In this document: one piece after another, positions 1 through 11,032 of the stretch
Layout of the letters: each line of letters starts with the position of its first letter
Numbering within the stretch: the first letter of the stretch is position 1
Assembly: GCA_947846985.1 (NCBI GenBank)
Contig: CANTUZ010000001.1
Span: 37,100,727 to 37,164,726, forward strand
DNA: 64,000 nucleotides
Direction of reading: 5' to 3'
Source of the DNA: Fratercula arctica
Taxonomy: Eukaryota; Chordata; Aves; Charadriiformes; Alcidae
Made by a program: the position numbers and the translations under genes
The notes under the pieces: generated by a model
Databases searched by the model: none
Seen by the model: the letters and a program-made list of their open reading frames with translations, nothing else
Told to the model about the DNA's origin: nothing

Positions 1-285
1 GGAGACCACAGTCAACACTATGGACAAAGACCTATTGCAGTCTATATCTAAATCAATGGCAGAACTGCAGCTTGTAAGACTTCATTGACTAAATTCACTA
101 TTAGAAACACAGATGCCTGTAATCCCTAATGGGATCTGTGGTACTAAGAGTCATCTGATTTGAGAGTGACAAAAGAGCATAAAATTTGAGAAGCATTAAG
201 ATGAATAAGAAAGACTATGGGTATGATATTTAAGGTAAGTTTGACCTAAAAGGCTATTTTTCATAGAAGAAAGAGGTTGCTATAT
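1..285. other. Flank upstream of CR1 copy A; nothing identified
   Basis: No open frame, repeat or motif stands out. The stretch could hold badly decayed 5' sequence of CR1 copy A, but I could not align it with copy J, so I leave it unassigned. Confidence 0.4.
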
Positions 286-960
286 TATTCACCATTGTAG
301 GAGAAAATAATGTTCGAGATCCCTTGAGAGACTTGAATATACATAAGTTCATGGGACCTGATGAGGTACACCCCAGGGTCCTGCGGGAACTGGCTGATAT
401 AGTTGCAAAGCCACTATCCATGACATTTGAAAAGTCATGGTAGTCAGGCAAAGTCCCTGGTGATTGGGTAAAGGAAAACATCATACCCACTTTTAAAGGG
501 GTAAAAAAAAGGACCCTAGGAAATACCTATCAGTCAGTCTCATCTCTGTGATCAGTAACATCATGGAGCAAATCCTCCTGGAAGACATGTCAGAACATAT
601 GGAAGACAGGGTGGGGATTAGAGACACACAACAAGGCTTCACCAAGGGCAAATCATGCCTGACAAATCTGATGGCCTTCTACAATGGAGAGGTTGTGTTG
701 GTGGATAAGGGAAGAGCTACAGATGCCATCTACATATATGTCTGTAAGACTTTCGATATGATCTCCCATAGCAATCTTGCCACTAAATTGGAGAGATTTG
801 AGTTTGAGCGATGAACTGTTAGATGGGTAAGGAAATGGCTGGATAGCCACATCCGAAGAGTAATTGTCAATGGCTCAATGTCCAAGTGGAAACCATTAAT
901 GAATGATGTCCCTCAAGGGTCCATACTGGGACAAATACTATTTTATATCTTCATCAATGA

Positions 961-1006
961 CATGGGCCCTGGGATTGAGTACACATGGGCCGTGGGATTG
1001 AGTACA
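961..1006 (+). repeat. 23-bp tandem duplication inside the RT region of CR1 copy A
   Basis: Bases 961-983 and 984-1006 are identical except for one C/G difference. The duplicated block codes for the MDSGIE-type segment just before the FADD motif. Copy J has the block once (about 63051-63073), so the extra unit arose in copy A or its direct parent. Since 23 is not a multiple of 3, it also shifts the frame. Confidence 0.95.
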
Positions 1007-1672
1007 CCCTAAGCAAGTTTGCAGATGACACCAACCTGAGTGGTGTAGCTGATTTGCTAGAGGAAATGGATGCCACCCAGAGGGACCTTGCTAAGCTTGA
1101 GGATTGGGCCCACGTGAACCCAGTGAAGTTCAACATGGGCAAGCTCAAGGTCCTGCACCTGGGTCGAGACAATGTCCAGTACCAGTACAGACTGGGGGAT
1201 GAATGGATTAAAAGCAGCCCTGCAAGGAACAACTTGGGGATAACGGTGGATGGAAAACTGGATATGAGCTGGCAAGGTGCCCAGAAAGCCAAATTTACTG
1301 TGGGATACATAAAAAGAATCATGGCCTGCAGGTCGAGGGAAGTGATTCTCCCCCTCTGCTTCACCCTCATGACACCCCACCTGGAGTATTGTATCCAGTT
1401 CTGTGGATATGGACCCGTTAGAGCAGGTCTAGAGGAGGGCCATGAAAATGGTCAGAAGGCTGGAACATGTCTTCGATGAAGAAAAGCTAAGACATTTGGG
1501 GTTGTTCATCCTGGAGGAAAGAAGGTCTGGGGAGAATGTATTGCAACCTTTCAATATAATAAAGGGGGCTTATAAGAAAGACAAAGACTTTTTACCAAGG
1601 CCTGTGGTGATAGGACAAGGGGTAACAGTTTTAAACTCAAAGAGGGTACATTTAGATTGAACATAATGAAGA

Positions 1673-1698
1673 TTTTTTTTTTTTTTTTTTTTTTTTTT
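1673..1698 (+). repeat. T26 homopolymer within CR1 copy A
   Basis: Twenty-six consecutive T replace the short TTCTTTACTC-like stretch found here in copy J (about 63762-63772). CR1 sequence resumes directly after it with a GTGGTAAGACACTGGAACAG-type segment, so the run is internal and not a tail. Confidence 0.97.
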
Positions 1699-3154
1699 AA
1701 TGATGAGGGTGGTAAGACACTGGAACAGATTGCCCAGAGGAGCTGTGGATGCCCTGTCATTGGAATTGTTCAAGGTCAAGTTGGATGGGGCTTTGAGCAA
1801 CCTGATCTAGTGAAAGGTGTCCCTGTCCATGGTAAGGGAGTTGGACTAGGAGATCGTTAAAGGTCCCTTCCAACTTAAACCATTCTATGATTTTATGATT
1901 CTATTAGAAGGGAAAAAAAAATATTCTATGAAACCAAACTCCTACCAGTTACATACTTATTTCTGATACTGAATGTGAGTCTAAAGCGCAAGTGTGATAC
2001 CATGAACAAATCCCTTAATCCTTATTGATACAGAGCAACTTGAATCTTGGCAGCACTAGCAAAATCACAGGTTTTCAGAAGCACTGCATGCATCGGTGCT
2101 ATCCTTCAAGGTACTAATTCCTCTTCTTCCTTACTCTCGAAGGTATATTGTGCAGTGAAAGTAACATCATCTGCTGAAAAGCAGCTCATCTGTATGAAAC
2201 CATAATGCATTAAAATAAAATTAACCCAAGCCCTGTAAAATAGGTAAAACATCTGGACAATTAACTACAATGGTGGTGTAAGAATATGAACCTAGTTTCA
2301 GGATAGTCAGGATGAGCCTGATTAAATGATAAAGACCACACACAAATGGAGCTCTAATCCTTATTTCACAAATCACACTCCAACACTCTTACTCATTTAT
2401 TTACTTGCATTATCAATAATCTGGTTTAGTATTTTATCACTCTACAGCATTCCCTTTCAAGTCGATTACTTTGAATTACAACCTCATCAGGCAATACGGT
2501 TCCTGATAGTGCACACATGTTTCATCAATAGAGAGTGAAAATGATGTCACTCTAAGACCAAGCTCTCCTCTGTATAATCTCTGTAGCTGGCAGTCTCAGA
2601 CTATTCAGGTGAGCTACTGATCTGTGTGGAGCTTTCTCTCTGATTGAAGTACACCTCCTAATATTTGAAGTCCTGTGATTTTCTGGGAAGTTTAGTTTGA
2701 GGTTTGGCTATGATCCAGTATGACTGTCTGAAATACAATATGTGCAGATCAAATGATCATGCTAAGATTAGGTTTGTGAGCTTCTTCAAACAGTCTTGAT
2801 CTTGTGCTAATGTTGACATATTTACTATTTCTGAAGGGGTTTGGTCCTGTTCTTTGCATAGGCTACAAGTGAAAAATATGTATACCAACCTTCAAAATGT
2901 TGATTCCTTCAAAAGGGGGCATTGCAAGGCCACAGTTTCTTTTTTGTTCTTTCAGTAAAATGGACACACAAGTTTGTTATGAGAGCCATTCAGGAAATGT
3001 GAGCTACAGGACCTTCAGTCTGCATAAACATAGACCATTATCACCTATCTAGAAGGTGTTGGTTCTTGCACTGATTAAGCACTATTTGGGTTTACACAGT
3101 TTGAAAGAAATACAGTTACATATATCGATGAAATAATTTGATCATTGACTATAT

Positions 3155-3176
3155 ATTATGATTCTATGATTCTATG
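3155..3176 (+). repeat. Isolated CR1 3'-tail-like octamer repeat
   Basis: The stretch reads ATTATG followed by two exact ATTCTATG units, the same octamer that ends copies A and J. No CR1 3' UTR can be recognised just upstream, so it is either the tail of an extremely short CR1 insertion, the tail of a copy whose body has decayed, or chance. Confidence 0.4.
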
Positions 3177-5162
3177 CTTCCTTTTATAAATCACTTATGG
3201 ATGGTTAATAAACACTTAACAGAGGTTATGCATATGTGCACATAAAAAAAAAAATCATCTTCTACCATTCATGTATTTTATATATGTAAAAATTAAGACC
3301 TTAATTAACACCCTTCACTCTTGTACTTGAGCATCTTTGTTTATACTGAATAGAAGCAGAAGGCTTCATGAATTTGATGGTGCACTGATATTTCTGAGGT
3401 CAAAATGCTGCTAAGCTACTGTATTTCTAAGTGCAATTTGGTCCTGGCTCAGGAAATAAAAATATTTTTTACTACTTGTGAAATGAATTTTGTAATTCAG
3501 AGTTATTTACCTTTTGGATGATGTAGCAAGAATTACTCATTGATTAAAACATTCTTAATCATTTTTTTAACCACCCTGACTGCAAAGGAGTAATAAATAT
3601 GTCTGCATGCACCAAGTGTTTCTGAGCCAGGTCAAATGCTCTGACAGCATCCTGGCTGATATCAGCAACTGAGTATGCAGTAACCCCTTAAACTATTCAT
3701 TTCTACAAAAAAAAAATAAGCTTACGTGCATGGAGTGCTTCCTAAAGCTGATCTGTAGAAATCCTTACTGATGGGCTGTCTCAGTCCACAATTAAGGATT
3801 TCCACAGATTAGGTTTTAGGGAATCTTCCATTAAGCAGAGGGTGTAATGTCAAGTGTCCATTATCAGCCATTTTTCAATGAGTCAGAATTTATTTCATTT
3901 CCTAGAGCTTGCTTAATACAATTCTTAACGTGTCAATTTTATTTTATTCGGCAATACTTTTTTCCCTAATTTTATCCCAAAGTAATATAAAACAATTAAT
4001 CCTGCAATTAGGAAATTTCCTTCCAAATTTAAAGTAGACTTAAATCCTAGTTGGAGTAATATTGGAAGAGCAAATTCATCTCTAGCCACAATGTTGTAAA
4101 AGAGTATTCTTTATTTTACATCAAACCATAATGAATTCACCCAAACCAGTGATTAAATGCCCATCTAGTGCTAACTTACACAAATATAAAACTTAGAATT
4201 TATTAAGATGTTGTAGCCTTAAAACAATATGGAGCTGCATACAGGACTATGTTCATGTTCACTTAGAGATAAATACATATGCACCGCAGTACTAAATATT
4301 TAACTGAATTGCATAAATTAATTTCTTGTGTATCTTTACTACCTCATGTATTCTGCTCCTGATGTCCCATCAAACCCAAGTTTTATTTCAACATTCTTGA
4401 TCCTTAAATTTCTTCAACAGATACATTTTTGTTGTTTTTGTTGTTGTTAAATCAAATTGCCATAAAAATGTTTCCTCCTTGTCCTTACAGATTTGGCATT
4501 ACTTCTCTGAAGCAATTGGGCTAAAAGCCAAAGCTGTAGAAGAATCAGTCCTGGATCAGTAACAAGTTTTTATACACAAACACACTGTGATTTTAAAGTC
4601 TATTATCACATTTCTCTACAGAGCTAGAAATGGGAGCTTTCTTTCTTGGAAATGAGAAATTCCCGTTTTCCCACTGGGGTGCCCAGCCCCTCTTTAAATT
4701 CTGAAAACATATAGGAAAACAGATGCTTAAAGCCATTATGTCTCTTTTATGAACAAAAATGGGCTTCATAACATGAAAAAAATTGAAACAACAACATTTT
4801 TTATAGTTTACCCCTCAAAATATAGATGTTTATCTTCAACACATAAATATTTTTATTCAAAATCCCATCACTAAACCCCATAATATTCGTGTTCTACAGC
4901 CTCTATCTCTCTATAGACTAAAATGTCTGGTTAGATTCCTTTATATAGTTTTCCATTTTGCTGGGAGAAGTGCAGGTTTCAGGGTGGTTACTAATACAAC
5001 ACAATCTGACTAGAAATTTTTGCCCACAGAGAAGAAAACAGAATGGTGTTTTTGAAGTACAACTTCCATGAGGCACCAACAGCATATTTTCTTGAAAAAA
5101 AGCATTTAGATTTTCATCAGAATATTTTGACTCTAGACATGGCAGCTGGGGTAGAAAATTTC

Positions 5163-5317
5163 TTTTTTTTTTGTAGAAAATTGAACTTTTTTTTTTTTTT
5201 TTTTTGTTAATAACTTTCAGTTAGCAGACAGCTCAATATTCCAGTAAGGATGTTGGTGGTAATCCAGAAAACCATTTTAACCAACCCTCATCATTATACA
5301 GTTCTTTTTTTTTTTTT
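5163..5317 (+). repeat. Cluster of three T-runs
   Basis: Runs of 10 T (5163-5172), 19 T (5187-5205) and 13 T (5305-5317) lie within 155 bp. No retroposed sequence could be recognised next to them. Confidence 0.9.
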
Positions 5318-5918
5318 ATTACTGGAGATTTCAGTAGTGACTGTGCCCCTGGGAAGTGGGAAAGAACTTCAATCTCTTGAAGCCTGACAAAGGACAGCTA
5401 CAGTTTTCCAGAACTGATTGTGGTGTGCTATGGGTTTATGTCATTTATGTTTTCATTTTGTTTTGCTATGAAAAAATGATTTTATATGGAAAACGTATGT
5501 ATGTTTATATTGCTATAAACCAGATATGATTTGCAGTATAGCTGACAATGTTGGTACAGAAAATAGACACTTTGCTTTTCCTAACTTTCTGAGCCAAGCT
5601 ATACTACTTTACATTACATTAACATAGCTTTTCATGTTTAATATCCTTGCGGGGGAGGCTGAATGAAAAGAAGGAAAAATAGCCCATGCTTAATAATATT
5701 AGCATTTAAGTTGTCCCACTAGGCTTTAAAATTTGCACCTCATTAAAGCAAAGATTGTGCTTGAAGGACAGATTGCAAGGGGGTAGGAACAGAAGAAGCA
5801 ACGAACACACCTTATTGAGGTAAATGGGGTAAGACACCTGAATTTTGCTTTTTAGGATCTGATTTCTGAAATATGTTTGTTTACTTTTTTTGCATCTAAG
5901 AAAGCAAGAATGAGTTGA

Positions 5919-5972
5919 AACCTTATTAAATGAGCTAAAAACCTTATCAAATGAGCTTAAAACCTTATTAAA
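5919..5972 (+). repeat. 21-bp tandem repeat, about 2.6 copies
   Basis: Unit 1 (5919-5939), unit 2 (5940-5960) and the partial unit 3 (5961-5972) share the pattern AACCTTATYAAATGAGCT followed by A-rich bases. Units 1 and 2 differ at two or three positions. Confidence 0.9.
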
Positions 5973-6846
5973 ACCAACAGTATCTAAGTGCCTTGTTTGA
6001 GGATATCAGTTTTTGGTGATGGTTTCCAGCATGGTTGAATTAATAGAGCATCAGTATTTTTATTAATAGTTTGAGCGTTCTATCTTAGTTCCAATATTAA
6101 TAAAATAAAGAAAGTATATTTGATATTTAACTGAAGCAACTTGAATTCCCTTTGGTAATTAATCTAAATGCTTTTATGGGGACTCCCTCTAAAAAAGCTT
6201 CCAGTAATACTTAATATTTCCACATCATTTTCACAGATAACTGTAGGTAGTCAGCACCTGAAAGCCTTATAATTTCCAGCAAGAGCTCTAAATACAGAGT
6301 TTCAAACATAAAGCAATCATAGCGGAATAGGTTGGGTTTGTTTTTTGGTTTGTTTTTTTTTTTTTTTTAGGTGTGTATTTGATTTGCTTGCCTAGGCATA
6401 GACATCTGAGGTGCCCTATAGTGTCTGAGAGACTCATATGAGTCTCAGATAGCTAGAATCAAGCCTTGTCTGCATGAAGTGGCCAAAAATACCAACTGAC
6501 ACTAGATTCCTGTGTGCAACCAACTGAAACAAATCTTTAGTGTCTTCCAGTAAAACCAGTTAAGTTTTTTACAATGTCTATTATTAACTCTCCACACCAA
6601 TAAGGATTCATGTTCGTGACAGAGGTAGCTATGAACTGATTGTCAGATGAGCAGTTCCCATTTAAGGCGAAGTCTCAATAATGTATAAGCTGACTGTACA
6701 CCACTGTGCCTGTATAAGATTGTCTTCCCCTTTCTCCCTTCATTTAGTAAATACAGGCTCCATTGAAGTGATTTGGATGGCTAATACATTGTCCCTTTTA
6801 TAACTTATGCATCAGTTCATTCTCTAAAATGGTCTGAGTTTTTAAT

Positions 6847-7590
6847 AGAATCATGGAATGGTTAGAGTTGGAAGGGACCCTAAAGATCATGTAGTTCCAA
6901 CCCCCCTGCCATGGCCAGGGTCACCTCCTACTAGACCAGGTTGCTCAAAGCCCCATCCAGACTGGCCTTGAACACTTCCAGGGATGGGGCAGCCACAACT
7001 TCTCTGGGCAACCTGTTCCAGTGTCTCACCATCCTCATTGTAAAGAATTTCTACCTAATATCTAATCTAAATCTACCCACTTTCAGATTAAAACTTCTAC
7101 CCCTCACCTATCACTACACTCCCTCATAAAGAGTCCCTCCCCACCTTTCCTGTAGGCCCCCTTTAGGTACTGGAAGGCTGCTATAACAAGGTCTCCCCAG
7201 AGCCTTCTTTTCTCCAGACTGAACACTGTCAACTCTCTCAGCTTGTCTTCATAAGAGAGGTGCTCCAGCCCTCTGACCATCTTGATGGCCCTCCTCCAAA
7301 AGGTTCATGTCCTTCTTAAGTTGAGTGCCCCAGAGCTGGACGCAATACTCCAGGTGGGGTCTCAGGAGAGTAGAGCAGAGGGGCAGGATCACCTCCCTCA
7401 ACCTGCTGGCCACGCTTCTTTCGATGCAATCCAGGATGCAGTTAGCTTTCTGGGCTGCAAGCGCACTTTGCCGGGTCATATTGAGTGTCTGATCAACAAA
7501 CACCCTCAAGTCCTTCTCCTCAGGGAAGGAAGCAGCAGAAGGAAGTCCTCCTCCTGCTCTCAATACATTCTATGCCAGCCTGTATTTGGG
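6847..7590 (-). mobile_element. CR1 LINE copy B, 5'-truncated, minus strand
   Basis: Read on the minus strand, the element ends at 6847 with a CCATTCCATGATTCTA-type tail preceded by the CR1 3' UTR (GGGACCCTAAAGATC-like on the plus strand). The 5' break is near 7590, where the CCCAAATACAGG segment that also occurs in copy J (about 63246-63257) ends. Compared with copy J, about 27 bp of extra sequence interrupts the element around 7515-7555, between the GAGAGCAG and CCCTGAGGAG blocks. The 3' end is close to those of copies A, I and J. Confidence 0.94.
7249..7563 (-). pseudogene. CR1 ORF2 C-terminal fragment, copy B
   Basis: The frame includes [31 protein letters not shown] and SREVILPLC, then [10 protein letters not shown], all typical of the CR1 ORF2 stretch downstream of the RT catalytic motifs. 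A frameshift after KDMNLLE diverts the frame into EEGHQDGQRAG, where intact relatives read an ERVQRRATKMI-type sequence. The first codons come from the extra 27-bp block and are not CR1-like. RT motifs A to C are absent through 5' truncation. Confidence 0.88.
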
Positions 7591-9929
7591 CTTTTGACTC
7601 CTTTCTAACTACACTACTAATTTATCTATCTATCTGCTACACCCTTGTTACAGGATGGGAATAGGCAAATGGAGAACCAGCTGGCATATTGTCTTCCTAT
7701 TCCAAACAGACAGAGTGCACATAAATACTTAGCAGTTAATACTACTTCTAACCCTGAGACATGGTTCAAGGCCAAGTTTTCATGCACTAATTGTGCTGTT
7801 TCAGAAAAAGCTTACCTCCTGGAAGCCACTTTCTGTTCACTGGAGTGGCTAAATAAACACAGTCTGTATGATTTGGCTCCCCAGACTAAATTATCTCTTT
7901 TGGATGCTTTGACTACTCGACCAATCCAGCTTTTTTAAAAGAAAATAAACATGACAGTAAGGACTGTGTTCGGGCAGAGAAAAGGGTCCACTTTAGAATG
8001 AAATTCTTGGAAAACCAAAGTTGAAAGAAGGCTTGGTCCTGTGTCATTTATCTGTCTTGCAGTGGCTATTTGAGAAAAACAGCTGTTTTCTCAGCAATAC
8101 CACTGGAAGGGAATGGATGGATGTATGGAGGTGAAAAGCAGTAAAGAAACTCTGGGTTTTGCTATTGGGAAAAAAGGTACCAGAAAAAGGAATGAATTTA
8201 ATTTCTTTTCACTGATGGATTGGGTATGTTTCAGTTTTTTTCTGACTTCATGGTGAGGAGATAGAGAGGAACTTTACAGATCTTCTAAACTGGAGACCTG
8301 GGGACATAAAAGTTTTCTGAAAGTTATTATTTGTGAGTAATCATTTTTGATTCATGTGCTTTATCAGGTTCTCGTATTCTTATTATGATTGTACAATAAT
8401 GCTGGATCTGTGTTGTACCTAGCAGAGTGCTCCTATGAGAGCTTCCCTAGGAGTGCTTCCAAATTCCCAGGATGGGCTGAGATGTACTGCCAGAAGTTAA
8501 TTCTGCCTTACAGATGACCGTTATTTAAGTCATCCAGCTATGTTACCACCAGGTAATAATGGGAGGTTGGTACTGGGCAAGGGATTTAGCCGTACTGCAG
8601 ATAACTAGACCTTTAGGGAAATTCTACTTGCTCGTCTACGCTGACTGTTTTTTGTTGGGAATATTTCCAGCCAGTTCAGAGCCAGCCCCAAAAACACTTT
8701 TAGAGACAAAGAATGTGTGTAGTATCTCTTTTATCCTTTGAATCATCGCTGCAGTTAAATTTACACAGCAGCATAGGAGCAGCAAAGAGGATGATGTAAA
8801 ACAAGATATACACAAATGATCTGAAAATACATTTATTCTATTATATTTTTCAATTATAGCTTTTGGAAAATCACAAGGGATCAAATAATTTCTCATTAAA
8901 GTGAAAAAACTCAATGATTAGATGTTACTCTAATTATATGGTACATATTTCATATGACCACCATAATGCATGGATATCTCATGTTCCCTTTCATGACCTT
9001 TTTGGCAAACTAGACACTCACTAAGAAGATGTTAGATAAGAGTGCATAAACTCTAGATTCAGATGCTTTCATTCTGTTAAGAACATGTCAGAACTTGATT
9101 TTAACTTTCTGGTATGTGACCCTTGTAAAACTGAATAATCCATTCCTTCTGGGTTGGAATTAATACTGGAAGAAATGTGAAAATAAGCATTTTCTTTGAA
9201 GACATATAATATGATTAGAGCAAAGAAGTTATCTCAGTTATTAGAACACAACACATATTCATATTCCCTCATTTCCAGAAATAACTATTCTGGAAAAGAA
9301 AAAGTAAGGCACCCTAGTCACCTGTATCATTAAACTTAAGTGGCTCCATTTCTTTTGCCTGAAATGATGGCCACATTTAAATTTTGGGAGAGCAATGAAC
9401 CCCCTTCTCAAGGGCTGAGATGAAATGACTGAGTTCCCCGTAGTTATATAAAATCTATCAGGTACTAACACAGATCAGACAACAGAAGAAAATATGTTAT
9501 GAAAGGCATTCTTAGTATACGTTCCTCATTGGCTTTCTAGTGACTGATCTTGCTAAATCAATACTCACTTCTGCAGGCAACGTTTGCCATTTCTTACTGT
9601 CTTTGGACCAAATCCTACCTTCATTTTTATCTGTGTGGCAATGCAAGGACTATAGATCTACACACATACAGACAAAAGAGGAATTTTATCCAGTAGGACC
9701 TAGTGAATGCCTATAGTTTGACAGCTTTTTAGCAGTATTATATTGATTACCTTTAGGGAGAAGAAGAAAAGAAAAAAGATTTTGGGGAATGACAAGTACC
9801 GGGTTTTATTTCCTGGAGTAAATCAGAATACGGCTAGAGAAAAACACTCAATGGCTAATACTTCTAACAGGCAGGAAATGGGGCAAAAGAAGCAGCATTA
9901 AAGGCAATTGCTGCACAGAAACTGCACAG

Positions 9930-10140
9930 GAACAAAAAGAAAGTTTGAGTAGCAAATGTAAAGAAACTAGCAAGAGCAAAAATCCAATCTTAACTCATCA
10001 AAGAAACCCTAGCTATAATATCCACAGTGAACTCAGCTTCCAAACAGACAGTGCCTGCAGGAAGAAGGAAACCTCCCAATCGCACAAGGAGGCAGGATTC
10101 CCTTCCCAGTGTTTCCACTGCTCTTCAGACACATAAAGAA
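9930..10140 (+). repeat. Diverged direct duplication, copy 1
   Basis: By eye this block aligns with 10727-10970 in the same orientation, about 800 bp apart. Shared anchors in the same order include a GAAAGTTT-type start, AAACTARCAAGAG, CAAAGAAAYCC, AATRTCCACAGTGA and TCAGCTTC. Identity looks like roughly two thirds with small indels. It could be an old local duplication or two copies of an unidentified interspersed repeat. Confidence 0.55.
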
Positions 10141-10244
10141 AAGCATCTGTATGTCCCCTAATGAGTTGTACATTATTAAATAAGCTTCTTTAAATAAATA
10201 TGCAGTCTACCTTTAAATTTTTCTGCAGGATTACTATGATAACT

Positions 10245-10281
10245 CTTTTTTTTTCTTTTTTTTTTTTTTTTTTTTTTTTTT
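10245..10281 (+). repeat. T-rich homopolymer, one C interruption
   Basis: A run of 9 T, one C and then 27 T. It lies between the two blocks of the diverged duplication. No retrogene or LINE body was recognised upstream of it. Confidence 0.95.
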
Positions 10282-10726
10282 GCGTTTGGAAAAAATAATA
10301 TTATCCCTGGGCTTCTGATCTATCTATATCCAAGCATGCTCTTCTTCAAGTCAATGGAAATCTTCAACACACAAGAAATATGAGATTAGACTCGCTGGTT
10401 GGTTAGTTTTCTAATTACTCAAAAACTCCTCAACTCAGACTATATCACTATTATAATCTCGTATGTCCCAAAAGTTAATTTCTGAAAACAAATTGCCATT
10501 AGAAAAAATTGTATTTGGAAGAGATTATTGAGTGCTTTGTTCTTTTAGCACATTTTGTCATGGTTGATGTATCTTTTTAGAATGATCTGCCTTCGAATTA
10601 TCAGGGGAAGCAATCCTCTCCCCACCAGCTGATTGCCTTATAGGTGGTCCTTTCATGAATTTTTATTTGACACATTTTCCATTTTTCCATCATGTTCTTA
10701 CTGTGTAAAGAGAAAGGCTTTTACAG

Positions 10727-10970
10727 CTCAGAGAAAAGTTTCAATGACAAGTACAAAAGACTAACAAGAGGAAAAAATGCTGCATATAACAATCTAAAGA
10801 AATCCCTCATAGCATAATGTCCACAGTGATGTCAGCTTCAAAATATCCTCCATTCTGATGAAAAGAAAAAGCCAATTAGACAAGTTTTCCCAAAGCAATG
10901 TCAAAAGCCTACAAATTACAGTAGCTATAAACCCCAGTCCCAACAGACTTCTACAAACATGTAAATTAAT
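10727..10970 (+). repeat. Diverged direct duplication, copy 2
   Basis: Partner of 9930-10140. The best matching part is about 10731-10870. Beyond it this copy seems to carry about 40 extra bases before a last weak match (CCAGT...CTTCTACAAACAT against CCAGT...CTTCAGACACAT). Confidence 0.55.
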
Positions 10971-11006
10971 GCCATTGAAAAGCAATGTAATCAGGTCTCA
11001 TTTATC

Positions 11007-11032
11007 ATTATAATATCTTCTGATATTATAAT
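11007..11032. repeat. Perfect 11-bp AT-rich inverted repeat (hairpin)
   Basis: Arms ATTATAATATC (11007-11017) and GATATTATAAT (11022-11032) are exact complements around the 4-base loop TTCT. The same 12-mer ATTATAATATCT also recurs directly at 11025-11036, so slippage is a likely origin. Confidence 0.9.

Larger units (their letters stand above)
300..1860 (+). pseudogene. CR1 ORF2 remnant (reverse transcriptase and C-terminal region), copy A
   Basis: The remnant is spread over several frames. Around 548-814 it reads through the GFTKGKSCLTNL segment and motif A, where the usual YLDxxKAFD pattern has become YIYVCKTFD, so the first, catalytic Asp is lost. Motif B survives near 907-945 as PQGSILGQILF. 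Motif C survives as FADD, with the two Asp codons at 1024-1029. Downstream, REVILPLC and HLEYC mark the region after the RT, and a KRRSGEN-like stretch leads to the C terminus. With motif A gone and the frame broken several times, no active protein can be made. The family role is target-primed reverse transcription of CR1 RNA. Confidence 0.9.
286..1904 (+). mobile_element. CR1 LINE copy A, 5'-truncated, degenerate ORF2, complete 3' end
   Basis: This is a non-LTR retrotransposon of the CR1 clade, read on the plus strand. It aligns by eye with copy J from the shared CACTGTAGGAGAA-like start through the reverse transcriptase (RT), the C-terminal domain and the 3' end, and it closes with imperfect ATTCTATG repeats, the hallmark of avian CR1 3' ends. 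The endonuclease half is missing, as expected from the usual 5' truncation of CR1 insertions. The copy is broken by stops, frameshifts, a 23-bp tandem duplication (961-1006) and a 26-T run (1673-1698). The similarity of its 3' end to copies B and J suggests the same or a close subfamily. The 5' limit is uncertain by some tens of bases. Confidence 0.93.
1905..6846. other. AT-rich unique sequence with scattered homopolymers
   Basis: About 4.9 kb between CR1 copies A and B with no convincing reading frame; the longest (2326-2538) has no coding signature I recognise. It holds a CR1-tail-like octamer pair (3155-3176), three clustered T-runs (5163-5317), a 21-bp tandem repeat (5919-5972) and a T16 run at 6353-6368. 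Nothing else is supportable. Confidence 0.7.

Noticed and set aside
954..1370. 138-codon minus-strand frame inside CR1 copy A
   Set aside because: It is the antisense shadow of the CR1 RT region.
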